From Duganella alba (GTDB taxonomy: Bacteria > Pseudomonadota > Gammaproteobacteria > Burkholderiales > Burkholderiaceae_D), in contig NZ_WKJN01000009.1 of the NCBI RefSeq assembly GCF_009674495.1, positions 156,173-220,172 on the forward strand: a DNA stretch of 64,000 nt, given 5' to 3'. The position numbers and the translations under genes are program-made. Below, piece after piece: positions 27,721-37,887 of the stretch. How positions within the stretch are numbered: the stretch's first letter is position 1; each line of letters opens with the position of its first letter. Under the pieces are notes generated by a model, which did not search any database, was not told where the DNA came from, and saw only the letters and a program-made list of their open reading frames with translations.

Positions 27721-27750
27721 AGGGTCTGACCCCGTACGGGGTCAGACCCT
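27721..27750. repeat. 30-bp perfect palindrome of the GGGTCTGACCCC family
   Basis: AGGGTCTGACCCCG followed by its exact reverse complement, 17 bases after the truA stop. It is followed by GGCCGCAGCG-n-TGTGCGGGTTG, a tail also found after the palindrome at 37914-37942. A third member lies after purF. It is a dispersed intergenic repeat that would fold as a hairpin in RNA from either strand. Confidence 0.9.
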
Positions 27751-27804
27751 GGCCGCAGCGCTGTGCGGGTTGGGTTGGTGCCGCCAGCGCCCAAAGGAAA
27801 AAAC

Positions 27805-28518
27805 ATGCGTACCCGTATCAAAATCTGCGGCCTGACCCGTCAAGAAGACATCCAGGCGGTGGTAGCCGCCGGCGCCGACGCCATCGGCTTCGTGTTCTAT
27901 CCAAAAAGCCCGCGCTACGTCACGCCCGAACGCGCCGCCGAACTGATCCGCGCCGTGCCGCCATTCATCACCACCGTCGGCCTGTTCGTCAACGCCACGC
28001 CGGAAGAAGTGGCGGCGGCGGTGCGCATCGCCCCGGTATCGTTGATACAATTGCACGGCGACGAAACGATCGCCGAAGCCGCCGCCATTGCCGCGGCCGT
28101 CAACCGCCCGTTCCTGAAAGTGTTCCGCGTCAAACCTGACACAGCCCCGGATGAACTGCTAGAATACGAGCAGGCAAACCGCGCCGCCAGTCCATTGTTC
28201 ACCAGCCTGTTGCTGGATACCTACGTGGACGCCTACGGTGGCGCAGGAAAGGGTTTTGATTGGTCTCTCATTCCAAAAGATCTCGCGCCTCGGGTCGTTT
28301 TAAGTGGTGGCTTGAGCGTACACAACGCGACTGACGCGGTGGCCGGTGTACGCCCCTACGCTGTCGACATCAGTTCCGGTGTCGAAGCGGCCAAGGGGAT
28401 CAAGGATGCCCGCAAGATCGCCGACTTTGTCGCGGCGGTGCGGGCAGGCGATACCACGATCGAAAGAGAACACATTCATGAAACCTCTGTTTCACGCCAA
28501 GGACTACCCACTTCCTGA
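27805..28518 (+). CDS. trpF: Phosphoribosylanthranilate isomerase
   Basis: A TIM-barrel isomerase of tryptophan synthesis. The start [16 protein letters not shown] holds the catalytic cysteine in KICGLT; the general-acid aspartate is in [19 protein letters not shown], and the phosphate loop is [13 protein letters not shown]. At 237 residues it is slightly long because a C-terminal tail runs 41 bases into trpB in another frame. AAAGGAAA precedes the ATG. It is the first gene of a trpFBA unit just after the intergenic palindrome. Confidence 0.95.
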   Translation: MRTRIKICGLTRQEDIQAVVAAGADAIGFVFYPKSPRYVTPERAAELIRAVPPFITTVGLFVNATPEEVAAAVRIAPVSLIQLHGDETIAEAAAIAAAVNRPFLKVFRVKPDTAPDELLEYEQANRAASPLFTSLLLDTYVDAYGGAGKGFDWSLIPKDLAPRVVLSGGLSVHNATDAVAGVRPYAVDISSGVEAAKGIKDARKIADFVAAVRAGDTTIEREHIHETSVSRQGLPTS

Positions 28519-29698
28519 CGCCAAAGGTCACTTTGGCCCTTACGGCGGCAGCTTCGTCGCCGAAACGCTGACCTACGCGCTGGCCGAGCTCAACGAAGCC
28601 TACGAGCGCTACAGCAAAGATCCCGAATTCCTCAAAGAATTCCGCTACGAGCTGAAGCACTTTGTCGGCCGTCCGTCGCCGATCTATCACGCCAAGCGCT
28701 GGTCCGAGCAGGCCGGCGGCGCGCAGATCTACTTCAAGCGCGAAGACCTGAACCACACCGGCGCGCACAAGATCAACAACGTCATCGGCCAGGCCTTGCT
28801 GGCCAAGCGCATGGGCAAGCCGCGCATCATCGCCGAAACCGGCGCCGGCCAGCACGGCGTGGCCACCGCGACCATCTGCGCGCGTTTCGGCCTGGAGTGC
28901 GTGGTGTACATGGGCAGCGAGGACGTCAAGCGCCAGGCGCAGAACGTCTACCGCATGAAGCTGCTGGGCGCGACGGTGGTGCCGGTCGAATCCGGTTCCA
29001 AGACCTTGAAGGACGCGCTCAACGAAGCGATGCGCGACTGGGTCACCAACATTGAAAACACCTTCTACATCATCGGCACCGTGGCCGGCCCGCATCCGTA
29101 TCCGATGCTGGTGCGCGACTTCCAGTCGGTGATCGGCGAGGAATGCCTGGTGCAGATGCCGGAAATGACCGGCCGCCAGCCGGACTACGTGCTGGCCTGC
29201 ATCGGCGGCGGTTCCAACGCCATGGGCATTTTCTACCCCTACATCGACCAGAAGGATGTGAAGCTGATCGGCGTGGAAGCGGCGGGCGAGGGCCTCGACG
29301 GCGACAAGCACGCGGCCTCGCTGACCAAGGGCTATCCGGGCGTGTTGCACGGCAACCGCACCTATCTGCTGCAGGACGAGAACGGCCAGATCATCGAGAC
29401 GCATTCGGTGTCGGCCGGCCTGGACTATCCGGGCGTGGGGCCGGAGCACGCCTACCTGAAGGACAGCGGCCGCGCCCAGTATGTGTCGATCACGGACGAG
29501 GAAGCGCTGCAGGCCTTCCACGACTGCTGTCATATCGAGGGCATCATTCCGGCGCTGGAGTCGTCGCACGCCCTGGCCTACGCGGCCAAGCTGGCGGCCA
29601 CGCTGCCGAAGGATCAGATTGTATTGGCCAACCTGTCGGGCCGCGGTGACAAGGACATGCATACGGTCGCAGAACGTATGGGTCTGAACTTCAACTAA
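28478..29698 (+). CDS. trpB: Tryptophan synthase beta subunit
   Basis: A 406-residue PLP enzyme joining indole and serine. The PLP lysine is K98 in HTGAHKIN; the phosphate loop [10 protein letters not shown] and [12 protein letters not shown] are present. The ATG lies inside the trpF reading frame, 41 bases before its stop, with a weak AAAGAGA ribosome binding site, so translation is probably coupled. Followed 11 bases later by trpA. Confidence 0.97.
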   Translation: MKPLFHAKDYPLPDAKGHFGPYGGSFVAETLTYALAELNEAYERYSKDPEFLKEFRYELKHFVGRPSPIYHAKRWSEQAGGAQIYFKREDLNHTGAHKINNVIGQALLAKRMGKPRIIAETGAGQHGVATATICARFGLECVVYMGSEDVKRQAQNVYRMKLLGATVVPVESGSKTLKDALNEAMRDWVTNIENTFYIIGTVAGPHPYPMLVRDFQSVIGEECLVQMPEMTGRQPDYVLACIGGGSNAMGIFYPYIDQKDVKLIGVEAAGEGLDGDKHAASLTKGYPGVLHGNRTYLLQDENGQIIETHSVSAGLDYPGVGPEHAYLKDSGRAQYVSITDEEALQAFHDCCHIEGIIPALESSHALAYAAKLAATLPKDQIVLANLSGRGDKDMHTVAERMGLNFN

Positions 29699-29709
29699 GG
29701 AAACCGACA

Positions 29710-30507
29710 ATGTCCAAGATTGCAGCAACTTTCAGCGCCTTGAAGGCGCAAAACAAGACCGCGCTCGTTACTTTCATCACGGCCGGCGATCCCGGCAAGG
29801 AATCGACCGTGCCGCTGATGCATGCGCTGGTGGCCGGCGGCGCCGACATCATCGAGCTCGGCGTACCGTTTTCCGATCCGATGGCCGAAGGCCCGGTGAT
29901 CCAGCGCGCCTGCGAGCGGGCGCTGGCCAACGGCGTCGGCATCCGCGATGTGTTCGGCTACGTGGCCGAGTTCCGCAAGACCAACCAGACCACGCCGGTG
30001 GTGCTGATGGGCTATGCCAATCCGATCGAACGCATCGGTCCGCAGGCCTTCATCGAGCAATCGGTGGCGGTGGGCGCGGACGGCGCGATCGTGGTCGATT
30101 ATCCGCCGGAAGAGTGCGAAGAGTTCGCCGCCGCCATGCGCGCGGCCGAGCTGGACCTGATCTTCCTGCTGGCGCCGACCTCGACCGAGGAGCGCATTGC
30201 GCAGGTGGCCAAGGTGGGCGGCGGCTTCAGCTACTATGTCTCGCTGAAGGGCGTGACGGGCGCCGGCAATATCGACGTGGCCGATGTGGCGCAGCGCCTG
30301 ACGGCGATCCGCAAGCACGTCAAGTTGCCGGTCGGCGTAGGCTTCGGCATCCGCGACGGCGCCACCGCGCGCGCCGTGGCCGAAGTGGCTGACGCGGTCG
30401 TCATCGGCAGCCGCATCATCCAGGAAATCGAAAGCGCCGGCCAGGACGGCGCAGTTGCCGCAGTGCAAGCCTTCACCACCTCCATCCGCACCGCCCTCGA
30501 CGCCTGA
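29710..30507 (+). CDS. trpA: Tryptophan synthase alpha subunit
   Basis: A 265-residue TIM-barrel subunit cleaving indole-3-glycerol phosphate. The catalytic glutamate is in [21 protein letters not shown], and the aspartate lies in [27 protein letters not shown] is the phosphate-binding strand-loop. It forms the alpha-beta channelled complex with TrpB. The BrnT-type toxin-antitoxin pair begins 70 bases downstream. Confidence 0.97.
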   Translation: MSKIAATFSALKAQNKTALVTFITAGDPGKESTVPLMHALVAGGADIIELGVPFSDPMAEGPVIQRACERALANGVGIRDVFGYVAEFRKTNQTTPVVLMGYANPIERIGPQAFIEQSVAVGADGAIVVDYPPEECEEFAAAMRAAELDLIFLLAPTSTEERIAQVAKVGGGFSYYVSLKGVTGAGNIDVADVAQRLTAIRKHVKLPVGVGFGIRDGATARAVAEVADAVVIGSRIIQEIESAGQDGAVAAVQAFTTSIRTALDA

Positions 30508-30533
30508 CGCCCCGCAAATCCCGACTGCTCACC

Positions 30534-30562
30534 TTGATACATAGTTAAGTATTCGCTATGTT
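30534..30562 (+). promoter_or_regulatory. Promoter with overlapping inverted repeat upstream of the BrnT-type pair
   Basis: A -35 TTGATA and -10 TATGTT are separated by 17 bases. The arms ACATAG (30539-30544) and CTATGT (30556-30561) form an inverted repeat with 11 bases between, covering the spacer and -10. This is the arrangement expected for an autorepressing toxin-antitoxin operator. The local composition is AT-rich relative to trpA. Confidence 0.6.
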
Positions 30563-30576
30563 GAAAGGGAGCGGTC

Positions 30577-30825
30577 GTGCGCTTCACCTGGGATCCCCGC
30601 AAAGCCAAAGCCAACCTGCGCAAGCATGGCGTGAGCTTTGAAGAAGCTTTAACCGTGTTCGACGACCGATACGCCGAGGTTGAGTTTGACGCCGTCCACT
30701 CTGACAATGAGGATAGATATATTATCCTCGGCTATAGCGAAAAGGCACGGCGCCTGGCTGTCTGCCACTGTTATCGTCAACGCGATTCGGTACGAATTAT
30801 TTCCGCACGGAAGATTTCTTATTGA
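30577..30825 (+). CDS. brnT: BrnT family toxin
   Basis: An 82-residue protein of the BrnT/RelE-like ribonuclease toxin family. Signatures are FTWDPRKAKANLRKHGVSFEEALTVFDD, then DRYIILGYSEKARRLAVCHCYR and the terminal VRIISARKIS. It starts with GTG preceded by AAAGGGAGCG. Toxin first, antitoxin second is the usual brnTA order. BrnT cleaves RNA and inhibits translation until bound by BrnA. The pair sits alone between trpA and accD and has lower GC than its neighbours, which suggests acquisition. Confidence 0.88.
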   Translation: MRFTWDPRKAKANLRKHGVSFEEALTVFDDRYAEVEFDAVHSDNEDRYIILGYSEKARRLAVCHCYRQRDSVRIISARKISY

Positions 30826-30836
30826 AAGGGTATTGT

Positions 30837-31049
30837 ATGCCTAAGGTGATACTAAATCCGTATTTTGAGAGTTTAAGTAAGGAAATAACTTTCCGGCTTG
30901 ATTTCCATTCGATCGACTACTACAAGAAATTAGGCGAGCCGTATGGCTTGTCAGCAGAAGACATGATTTATCGCTATCTGCGCTATATTGCGGGAACGGG
31001 ATATACGATTGATATCAATGAGCCAACGTTGGCGGAACGCGAGGCGTAG
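30837..31049 (+). CDS. Probable antitoxin partner of BrnT (atypical BrnA-like)
   Basis: A 70-residue protein immediately after brnT. GAAAGGG lies six bases before the chosen ATG; the TTG start upstream overlaps the toxin stop and is less likely. The segment EITFRLDFHSIDYYKKLGEPYGLSAEDMIYRYLRYIA looks like a ribbon-helix-helix unit (strand then two helices), as in BrnA, but it lacks the typical BrnA N-terminal tail and residue pattern. It is therefore called BrnA-like on position and fold only. It probably binds the inverted repeat over the promoter. Confidence 0.68.
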   Translation: MPKVILNPYFESLSKEITFRLDFHSIDYYKKLGEPYGLSAEDMIYRYLRYIAGTGYTIDINEPTLAEREA

Positions 31050-31172
31050 TGGTTTACCTCTAAAGGCCCACCTTTTCCATGACGGCAGGTCAAAATTAAT
31101 GTAATGCAATGTTCGACAGGGCGGCGGGAAACGGCTACACTTCGGCCCACGAGTTAGCTGCAAGGAGAATTT

Positions 31173-32045
31173 ATGAGTTGGTTGGAAAAACTGCTGCCCC
31201 CTAGAATTCAGCGTTCCGACGCTGCCGCGCGCAAGACCATGCCGGAAGGCCTGTGGGTCAAATGCCCGTCGTGCGAAGCCGTTCTGTACCGCACCGACCT
31301 GGAGTCGAACCTGCACGTTTGCCCGAAATGCGACCACCATATGCGCATCCGCGCCCGCGAACGCCTCGACAGCCTGTTCGACGCCGGCGGCCGTTATGAA
31401 ATCGGCATGGATACCCTGCCGGTCGACACGCTGAAGTTCAAAGACAGCAAGAAATACCCGGACCGCCTCAAGCAAGCCATGGAAGCCACCGGCGAGACCG
31501 ATGCGCTGATCGTCATGGGCGGCTCCATCATGAGCCTGCCGGTCGTGGTGGCGTGCTTCGAATTCGAATTCATGGGCGGCTCGATGGGTTCCGTGGTCGG
31601 CGAGCGCTTCGTGCGCGGCGCGCAACAGGCCCTGGAACAGAAAGTGCCGTTCATTTGCATCACCGCCACCGGCGGCGCCCGCATGCAAGAGGGCCTGCTG
31701 TCGCTGATGCAGATGGCCAAGACCACCGCCATGCTGACCAAGCTGTCGGAAAAGAAACTGCCATTCATCAGCGTGCTGACCGACCCGACCATGGGCGGCG
31801 TGTCCGCTTCGTTCGCCTTCATGGGCGACGTCGTGATCGCCGAGCCGAAGGCGCTGATCGGCTTCGCCGGCCCGCGCGTGATCGAAAACACCGTGCGCGA
31901 GAAACTGCCGGAAGGTTTCCAGCGCGCCGAGTTCCTGGTCACCAAGGGCGCTGTCGACATGATCGTCGACCGCCGCAAGATGCGCGAAGAAATCGCCCGT
32001 CTGCTGGCATTGCTGCAAAACCAACCTGTGGAAGTCCTCGCCTAA
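31173..32045 (+). CDS. accD: Acetyl-CoA carboxylase carboxyltransferase subunit beta
   Basis: A 290-residue beta subunit of the carboxyltransferase that makes malonyl-CoA. The N-terminal zinc ribbon has C31, C34, C50 and C53 (CPSC...CPKC). The crotonase-like domain shows [32 protein letters not shown] and [19 protein letters not shown] precedes the ATG. The accD-folC order after trpFBA is conserved in beta- and gammaproteobacteria. Confidence 0.97.
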   Translation: MSWLEKLLPPRIQRSDAAARKTMPEGLWVKCPSCEAVLYRTDLESNLHVCPKCDHHMRIRARERLDSLFDAGGRYEIGMDTLPVDTLKFKDSKKYPDRLKQAMEATGETDALIVMGGSIMSLPVVVACFEFEFMGGSMGSVVGERFVRGAQQALEQKVPFICITATGGARMQEGLLSLMQMAKTTAMLTKLSEKKLPFISVLTDPTMGGVSASFAFMGDVVIAEPKALIGFAGPRVIENTVREKLPEGFQRAEFLVTKGAVDMIVDRRKMREEIARLLALLQNQPVEVLA

Positions 32046-32125
32046 AAACAGGCCCGGCTCACACGCCACGGCGCGCAATCGGATATCATCCGGCCTGCGC
32101 GCCGTTTTCATTTCAGAGTCTCATC

Positions 32126-33415
32126 ATGTCGAACCTCCCAACTACTTTGCCCGCCTGGCTTGCGCTGCTCGAATCGCGCCACGCCGAAACCGTCATCAAC
32201 ATGGGCCTGGACCGCGTTCTCGCCGTCAAGGAACGCTTGCAGCTGAGCTTCAGCTGCCCGGTCATCATGGTGGCCGGCACCAACGGCAAGGGTTCGACCT
32301 GCTCGATGCTGGAATCGATCCTGCTGCGCGCCGGCTATAAGGTTGGCCTGTACATCAAGCCGCACTTCCTCGACTTCAACGAACGCGCCCGCGTCAACGG
32401 CGATCTGGCCAGCGATGACGTGCTGGTCGCCGCTTTCAACGAGGTCGAAGCGGCGCGCGGCGACACCACGCTGACCTATTTCGAATTCACCACGCTGGCC
32501 ATCATGAAGCTGCTGTCGCAAGCCGGCATGGATGTCGTCATCCTCGAAGTGGGGCTGGGCGGCCGCCTGGACGCGGTCAATATCGTCGACGCCGACGTCT
32601 CCATCGTCACCAGCGTCGACATCGACCACACCGACTACCTGGGCGACACCCGCGAGAAAATCGGCTTCGAGAAAGCCGGCATCTTCCGCGCCGGTAAAAC
32701 CGCGATCTGCTCGGACCCGGTGCCGCCGCAGTCGCTGATCGACCATGCCGAAGCCATCGGCGCCGATCTGTGGCTGATGGGCCGCGATTTCAATTACTCC
32801 GGCGACAAGCAGCAGTGGAGTTACGGCGGCCGCAACCAGCGCCGCAATTCGCTGGCCTATCCGAGCCTGCGCGGCGCCAACCAGATTCTCAACGCCTGCG
32901 CCGCCCTGGCCGCGCTGGAAGCGCTGAAGCTGGACCTGCCGGTCGGCGCGCAGGAAGTGCGTACCGGCCTGGTGACGGTGGAACTGCCGGGCCGCTTCCA
33001 GGTGCTGCCGGGCCGCCCGACCATCATCCTCGACGTCGCCCACAATCCGCACGCGGCCGCCGCGCTGAACCAGAACCTCGGCAATATGGGCTTCCACCGC
33101 TACACCTACGCCGTGTTCGGCTCGATGCAGGACAAGGACATCGACGGCGTCATCGCCGCCATGTCCGAGCACATCGACCACTGGTGCCTGGCGACGCTGC
33201 CGTCGCCGCGTTCGGCCAGCGCGTCGGAGCTGGCGGCCAAGGTGCAGCTGGTGCAGCCGGAGCGCGACGAACGCACCATCAATGTGTTCGACGATCCGGC
33301 CGCCGCGTACGCAAATGCCATCAGCCGGGCCGGTGAGGATGATAGAATTGTGGTCTTTGGATCTTTCCTGACCGTCGCCGGTGTCATGGCGGCGCGAAAA
33401 TCCTCACTCCACTGA
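32126..33415 (+). CDS. folC: Dihydrofolate synthase / folylpolyglutamate synthase
   Basis: A 429-residue Mur-ligase-type enzyme adding glutamate to folates. The ATP loop is VAGTNGKGSTCSML; EVGLGGRLDAVN and SVDIDHTDYLGDT are the metal and substrate regions; the C-terminal LDVAHNPHAA is the second ATP-binding part. A much longer upstream frame overlapping accD is not used: conserved homology begins at MSNLPTTLPAWLALLE. Confidence 0.96.
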   Translation: MSNLPTTLPAWLALLESRHAETVINMGLDRVLAVKERLQLSFSCPVIMVAGTNGKGSTCSMLESILLRAGYKVGLYIKPHFLDFNERARVNGDLASDDVLVAAFNEVEAARGDTTLTYFEFTTLAIMKLLSQAGMDVVILEVGLGGRLDAVNIVDADVSIVTSVDIDHTDYLGDTREKIGFEKAGIFRAGKTAICSDPVPPQSLIDHAEAIGADLWLMGRDFNYSGDKQQWSYGGRNQRRNSLAYPSLRGANQILNACAALAALEALKLDLPVGAQEVRTGLVTVELPGRFQVLPGRPTIILDVAHNPHAAAALNQNLGNMGFHRYTYAVFGSMQDKDIDGVIAAMSEHIDHWCLATLPSPRSASASELAAKVQLVQPERDERTINVFDDPAAAYANAISRAGEDDRIVVFGSFLTVAGVMAARKSSLH

Positions 33416-33437
33416 ACGCACAGGACTGAAATCACGC

Positions 33438-34421
33438 ATGGGCTTGTTCTCGAAATCCGGTAAAAACAAGCAAGACACCGCTGGTCAAGACAGCGGTTAT
33501 TACACCAGCGCAGACGATCAGGCGATGACCGAACGTGCCCGCTCCAAGCGCGCTTCGTCGTCCGATGGTCCGAAGCGCCGCAGCCGCGACCGCGAAGAGG
33601 ACGATCCGGTGTTGCCGGAAAAGAAACGCGCGCGCCGCCGCTTGGTGGGCGCCATCATGCTGGCGCTGGGCGTCGCCGTCGGCCTGCCGATGCTGCTCGA
33701 TTCCGAGCCGAAGCCGCTGTCGACCGACATCGAAATCAAGATCCCATCCAAGGACAAGCCGTCCGCCGACATCGCCCCGGCGCCGGCCGCCGCCGTGCCG
33801 CCATCCGCCGCACTGGACAGCAAGGAAGAAATCGTCGACGACGTCAAGCCTGCGCCAGCCGCCAAACCGTCCCCGGCCGCCGCCGCTGTCGACACCACCA
33901 AGGCCGACGAAGCCAAAGCCAAGGCGGAAGCCCGCGCCGAAGCGCAAGCCAAGGCCCAGGCCGACCGCGAGCTGAAAGCCCGCCAGGACGCCGACTACAA
34001 GCAGGAACAGGAACGCAAGCTGGCCGAGGCCAAGGCCGAAGCCAAGTTGAAGGAAAAGCAGGACGCCGAGCGCAAGCTGGCCGAAGCCAAGGCCGCCAAG
34101 CCAGCTGAAACCAAGCCGGCCAAAGCGGACACCAAGTCGGAAGACGCGCGCGCGCTGGCCATCCTGGAAGGCAAGGGCGCCGCGCCTGCCGCCGCCGACG
34201 GCCAGAAATTCGTGCTGCAGGTGGCCGCGCTGAGCGACCAGGCCAAGGCCGACGAGCTGCGCACCAAGCTGAAAAACGCCGGCATCAGCTCCTTCACGCA
34301 GAAAACCGCGAGCGGCATCACGCGCGTGCGCGTGGGGCCGTTCAGCAGCAAGGAAGAAGCCGAGAAGGTGAAGGCCAAGCTGAGCAGCATGGGCCTCGAA
34401 GGCCGTCTGGAAACCGTCTGA
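33438..34421 (+). CDS. SPOR domain-containing cell-division-type protein
   Basis: A 327-residue inner-membrane protein. The first 65 residues are basic and cytoplasmic. One membrane helix (about 67-87, RRLVGAIMLALGVAVGLPM) is followed by an Ala/Pro/Lys-rich periplasmic linker with a long charged helix (EAKAKAEARAEAQAK...). The last 80 residues are a SPOR domain (FVLQVAALSDQAKADELRTKL, TRVRVGPFSSKEEAEKV). SPOR domains bind denuded septal peptidoglycan, so it probably localises at division sites. The folC-SPOR(dedD)-cvpA-purF order matches the gammaproteobacterial dedD locus. Confidence 0.9.
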   Translation: MGLFSKSGKNKQDTAGQDSGYYTSADDQAMTERARSKRASSSDGPKRRSRDREEDDPVLPEKKRARRRLVGAIMLALGVAVGLPMLLDSEPKPLSTDIEIKIPSKDKPSADIAPAPAAAVPPSAALDSKEEIVDDVKPAPAAKPSPAAAAVDTTKADEAKAKAEARAEAQAKAQADRELKARQDADYKQEQERKLAEAKAEAKLKEKQDAERKLAEAKAAKPAETKPAKADTKSEDARALAILEGKGAAPAAADGQKFVLQVAALSDQAKADELRTKLKNAGISSFTQKTASGITRVRVGPFSSKEEAEKVKAKLSSMGLEGRLETV

Positions 34422-34434
34422 TCCGCAGCGCGAC

Positions 34435-34923
34435 GTGACGATTTTCGACTACCTGGTGATCTTCGTGCTGGCCACGTCGGTCATCATCGGCGTGGTGCGC
34501 GGCCTGGTCAAGGAAGTGCTGTCGCTGGCCGGCTGGATCGTCGCCTTCGTCGCCGCCAACGCCTACGCCGCGCCGCTGGCGCAGATGCTGCCGGCGGCGG
34601 TGCCGGGCGAGGTGCTGCGGCTGATCCTTGCCTTTATCGCACTGTTTGTCGGTGCGCGGATTTTGATGGGCCTGCTGTCGATGGCGCTGGACGCCCTGAT
34701 CGACGCGGGCGGCCTGAGCCTGTTCGACCGCCTGCTGGGCATGGCGTTCGGCGTGTGCCGTGGCCTTGTAATTGTGTTGGCCGGCGTCATCTTATGTGGG
34801 ATGACCTCGTTGCCGAAGCAGGATTTTTGGAAGCATGCCGCTTTGAGTCCCACCGCCGAAACCGGCGCCCGCATGGTCAAGGCGTATCTTCCCGCTGCAA
34901 TGGCGCAGCATGTGAACTTTTGA
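34435..34923 (+). CDS. cvpA: CvpA family membrane protein
   Basis: A 162-residue protein with four hydrophobic segments (about 5-23, 27-45, 64-84, 100-120), the CvpA layout. The start is GTG, 13 bases after the SPOR gene stop. CvpA is linked to purF across many bacteria and to colicin V production and envelope tolerance in E. coli; its biochemical role is unknown. It sits directly upstream of purF. Confidence 0.92.
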   Translation: MTIFDYLVIFVLATSVIIGVVRGLVKEVLSLAGWIVAFVAANAYAAPLAQMLPAAVPGEVLRLILAFIALFVGARILMGLLSMALDALIDAGGLSLFDRLLGMAFGVCRGLVIVLAGVILCGMTSLPKQDFWKHAALSPTAETGARMVKAYLPAAMAQHVNF

Positions 34924-34973
34924 ATTCTTTAAATCTGCGTTTTTAATCTTTAGTACCTGTCAGGAGCACCATC

Positions 34974-36500
34974 ATGTGTGGCATCGTCGGCGTCGTTTCC
35001 CATCAACCTGTTAATCAAATGCTGTATGACGCTCTGCTGCTGCTGCAGCACCGCGGCCAGGATGCGGCAGGTATCGCGACCAATCACAGCAGCATGTTCG
35101 CCATGCACAAGGCCAATGGCCTGGTGCGCGACGTGTTCCGTACCCGTAACATGCGTACGCTGCAAGGCAATTCCGGTATCGGCCACTGCCGTTACCCAAC
35201 CGCCGGCTCGTCGAGCGAGGAAGAAGCGCAACCGTTCTACGTCAACGCCCCGTTCGGCATCACGCTGGCCCACAACGGCAACCTGACCAACTGGGAACAG
35301 CTGAAAAAGGAAATGTTCGAGAACGACCGCCGCCACATCAACACCGATTCCGATTCGGAAGTGTTGCTGAACGTGCTGGCGCACGAGATCGAAAAAGCCA
35401 CGGTCGGCATCTCGATCGACGCCGATACCATCTTCAACGCCGTCACCGTGCTGCACCGCCGTGTGCGCGGCGGCTACGCTGCCGTGGCGCAGATCGCCGG
35501 CGTCGGCCTGCTGGCCTTCCGTGATCCGTTCGGCATTCGTCCGCTGTGCCTGGGCATCAACGAAACGCCGGAAGGCGTGGAATACCTGATCGCGTCGGAA
35601 TCGGTGGCGCTGGAAGGCATGGGCTTCCGCTTCGTGCGCGACATCGCGCCGGGCGAGGCGGTCTTCATCGACAACAACAAGCAGCTGCACGCGCGCCAGT
35701 GCGCCGACAATCCGTCGCTGAACCCTTGCGTGTTCGAGTTCGTCTACCTGGCCCGTCCTGACTCGGTCATCGACGGCGCCTCGGTCTACGCCACCCGCCT
35801 GAAAATGGGCGAGTACCTGGCCGAGAAGATCAAGCGCGAACTGAAGGACATGAAGATCGACGTCGTCATGCCGATTCCGGATTCGTCGCGTCCCGCCGCG
35901 ATCCAGCTGGCGCTGGCGCTGAACGTGGAATACCGCGAAGGCTTCATCAAGAACCGCTACATCGGCCGTACCTTCATCATGCCGGGCCAGGCCGCGCGCA
36001 AGAAGTCGGTGCGCCAGAAGCTGAACGCGATTCCGGACGAGTTCAAGGACAAGGTCGTGCTGCTGGTGGATGACTCCATCGTGCGCGGCACCACCAGCCG
36101 CGAGATCGTGCAGATGGCGCGCGACTCGGGCGCCAAGAAAGTGATCTTCGCGTCGGCGGCGCCACCGGTGATCTACCCGAACGTGTACGGCATCGACATG
36201 CCGACCCGCGACGAGCTGATCGCCCACGGCCGCACGGTGGAAGAGGTGTGCCGCGAGATCACCGCCGATGCGCTGGTGTACCAGGACATCGATGCGCTGA
36301 AACGCGCCATCTCGGATGTGAATCCGGCGCTGACCAGCTTCGAAGCTTCGTGCTTCGATGGCGTGTACGTCACCGGCGACGTCACCCGCGAATACCTGGA
36401 CAAGCTGGAGTACGAGCGCCACCACCCGAGCAAGGCCGCCGCGCCGGAAGACGCCGGCCGTTCGCAGCTGAACCTGAACCTGGCCGCCAGCGAAGCGTGA
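34974..36500 (+). CDS. purF: Amidophosphoribosyltransferase
   Basis: A 508-residue enzyme making phosphoribosylamine, the first step of purine synthesis. Cys2 after Met removal (MCGIVGVV) is the N-terminal nucleophile of the glutaminase domain. RCRYP-like [15 protein letters not shown] and DPFGIRPL are present, and the PRPP loop is [20 protein letters not shown] lies ahead of the ATG. A palindromic intergenic repeat follows the stop. Confidence 0.97.
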   Translation: MCGIVGVVSHQPVNQMLYDALLLLQHRGQDAAGIATNHSSMFAMHKANGLVRDVFRTRNMRTLQGNSGIGHCRYPTAGSSSEEEAQPFYVNAPFGITLAHNGNLTNWEQLKKEMFENDRRHINTDSDSEVLLNVLAHEIEKATVGISIDADTIFNAVTVLHRRVRGGYAAVAQIAGVGLLAFRDPFGIRPLCLGINETPEGVEYLIASESVALEGMGFRFVRDIAPGEAVFIDNNKQLHARQCADNPSLNPCVFEFVYLARPDSVIDGASVYATRLKMGEYLAEKIKRELKDMKIDVVMPIPDSSRPAAIQLALALNVEYREGFIKNRYIGRTFIMPGQAARKKSVRQKLNAIPDEFKDKVVLLVDDSIVRGTTSREIVQMARDSGAKKVIFASAAPPVIYPNVYGIDMPTRDELIAHGRTVEEVCREITADALVYQDIDALKRAISDVNPALTSFEASCFDGVYVTGDVTREYLDKLEYERHHPSKAAAPEDAGRSQLNLNLAASEA

Positions 36501-36527
36501 TTGAGTGTTGACCCCGCACCCGGACGC

Positions 36528-36557
36528 GGGGTCAGACCCCGCATGGGGTCTGACCCC
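36528..36557. repeat. Palindrome GGGGTCAGACCCC-GCAT-GGGGTCTGACCCC
   Basis: Two 13-base arms around GCAT, 27 bases after the purF stop. It belongs to the same repeat family as those at 27721-27750 and 37914-37942; here the downstream tail is diverged (CCGCCGTGCGGGGTAGACGG). It may help end the purF transcript, but no T-run follows. Confidence 0.88.
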
Positions 36558-36635
36558 TGTTCGCCGCCGTGCGGGGTAGACGGCAGCAACACGGATCACC
36601 ATTCGACAAGTTATCTGTATTCAAACGCTCATCCC

Positions 36636-37880
36636 ATGAACGACAAGAAAAACTACGGTTTCACCACCACCATCCTGCACAACGACCGCCTGAAGGGTAT
36701 CGAGCACGGTTCGCTGCACAAGCCGATCCACACCTCGGTGGCGTTCGGCTATGCCGATGCGCGCCAGCTGGCGTCGGTGTTCCAGGGCAAGGAGCCGGGC
36801 TTCCGTTACGGCCGCCAGGGCAATCCGACCATCTCGGCTCTGGAAGACAAGGTCAACAAGATGGAGCAGGGCGTCGGCACGATCTGCTTCGCCACCGGCA
36901 TGGGCGCCATCGGCGCCGTGGTGCAGGCGCTGCTGCGCACGGGCGACCACGTGGTGTCGTCGGCTTTCCTGTTCGGTAACACCAACAGCCTGTGGCAGAC
37001 CGCCATGAGCCAGGGCATCGGCGTGTCCTTCGTCGACGCCACCGATGTCGCCAATGTCGAAGCGGCCATCACCGAAAACACCCGCGTGGTGTTCGTCGAA
37101 ACCATCGCCAATCCGCGCACGCAGGTGGCGGACCTGAAGCGCATCGGCGAACTGTGCCAGGCGCGCGGCATCCTGTACGTGGTGGACAACACCATGACCA
37201 CGCCTTACCTGTTCCTGCCGAAGGACGTCGGCGCCGGCCTGGTGGTCAACGCGCTGACCAAGTCGATCGGCGGCCACGGCAACGCGCTGGGCGGCAGCCT
37301 GACCGATACCGGCGCCTATGACTGGACGCGCTTCCCGAACATCTACGAGAACTACAAGAAGGCCGCGCCGCTGCAATGGGGCCTGGCGCAGATCCGCGCC
37401 AAGGCGCTGCGCGACTTCGGCTCCTCGCTGGCGCCGGACGCCGCGCACCACATCGCCGTCGGCGCCGAAACGCTGGCGCTGCGCATGCAGCGCACCACCA
37501 CCAATGCGCTGGCGCTGGCCGAGATGCTGGAAAAAGATGAACGTGTGGCCGCCGTCTACTACCCGGGCCTGAAATCGCATCCGCAGCACGCCATCAGTTC
37601 GGAACTGTTCCGCGCGCACGGCTCGCTGCTGAGTTTTGAACTGAAGGACGGCCTGGACTGCTTCGACTTCCTGAACCGCCTGAAGCTGGCGATTCCGGCA
37701 TCCAACCTGGGCGACAACCGCACGTTGATCATCCCGGTCGCGCACACCATCTTCTTCGAGATGGGCGCCGAGCGCCGGGCGTCGATGGGCATCGCGGAAT
37801 CGCTGATCCGCGTCTCGGTCGGCATTGAAGATACCGCCGACCTGCTGGACGACTTCTGCACCGCCCTGGAAGGGTGCTGA
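36636..37880 (+). CDS. Cystathionine gamma-synthase family PLP enzyme
   Basis: A 414-residue fold-type I PLP enzyme of the Cys/Met metabolism family. The PLP lysine is in NALTKSIGGHGNALGG; RYGRQGNPTISALEDKV, ATGMGAIGAV and ETIANPRTQVADL are family motifs. Neighbourhood (downstream of purF) is that of metZ, O-succinylhomoserine sulfhydrylase, in other bacteria. However, the sequence differs from the well-known MetZ proteins, so substrate choice among O-acyl-homoserine and cystathionine reactions is left open. Conserved homology starts at MNDKKNYGFTTTILH; the upstream frame across the palindrome is not coding. Confidence 0.88.
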   Translation: MNDKKNYGFTTTILHNDRLKGIEHGSLHKPIHTSVAFGYADARQLASVFQGKEPGFRYGRQGNPTISALEDKVNKMEQGVGTICFATGMGAIGAVVQALLRTGDHVVSSAFLFGNTNSLWQTAMSQGIGVSFVDATDVANVEAAITENTRVVFVETIANPRTQVADLKRIGELCQARGILYVVDNTMTTPYLFLPKDVGAGLVVNALTKSIGGHGNALGGSLTDTGAYDWTRFPNIYENYKKAAPLQWGLAQIRAKALRDFGSSLAPDAAHHIAVGAETLALRMQRTTTNALALAEMLEKDERVAAVYYPGLKSHPQHAISSELFRAHGSLLSFELKDGLDCFDFLNRLKLAIPASNLGDNRTLIIPVAHTIFFEMGAERRASMGIAESLIRVSVGIEDTADLLDDFCTALEGC

Positions 37881-37887
37881 AAAACGT

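Noticed and set aside
36501..36635. N-terminal extension of the PLP enzyme across the palindromic repeat
   Set aside because: The translated repeat has no family similarity; the conserved N-terminus starts at 36636.
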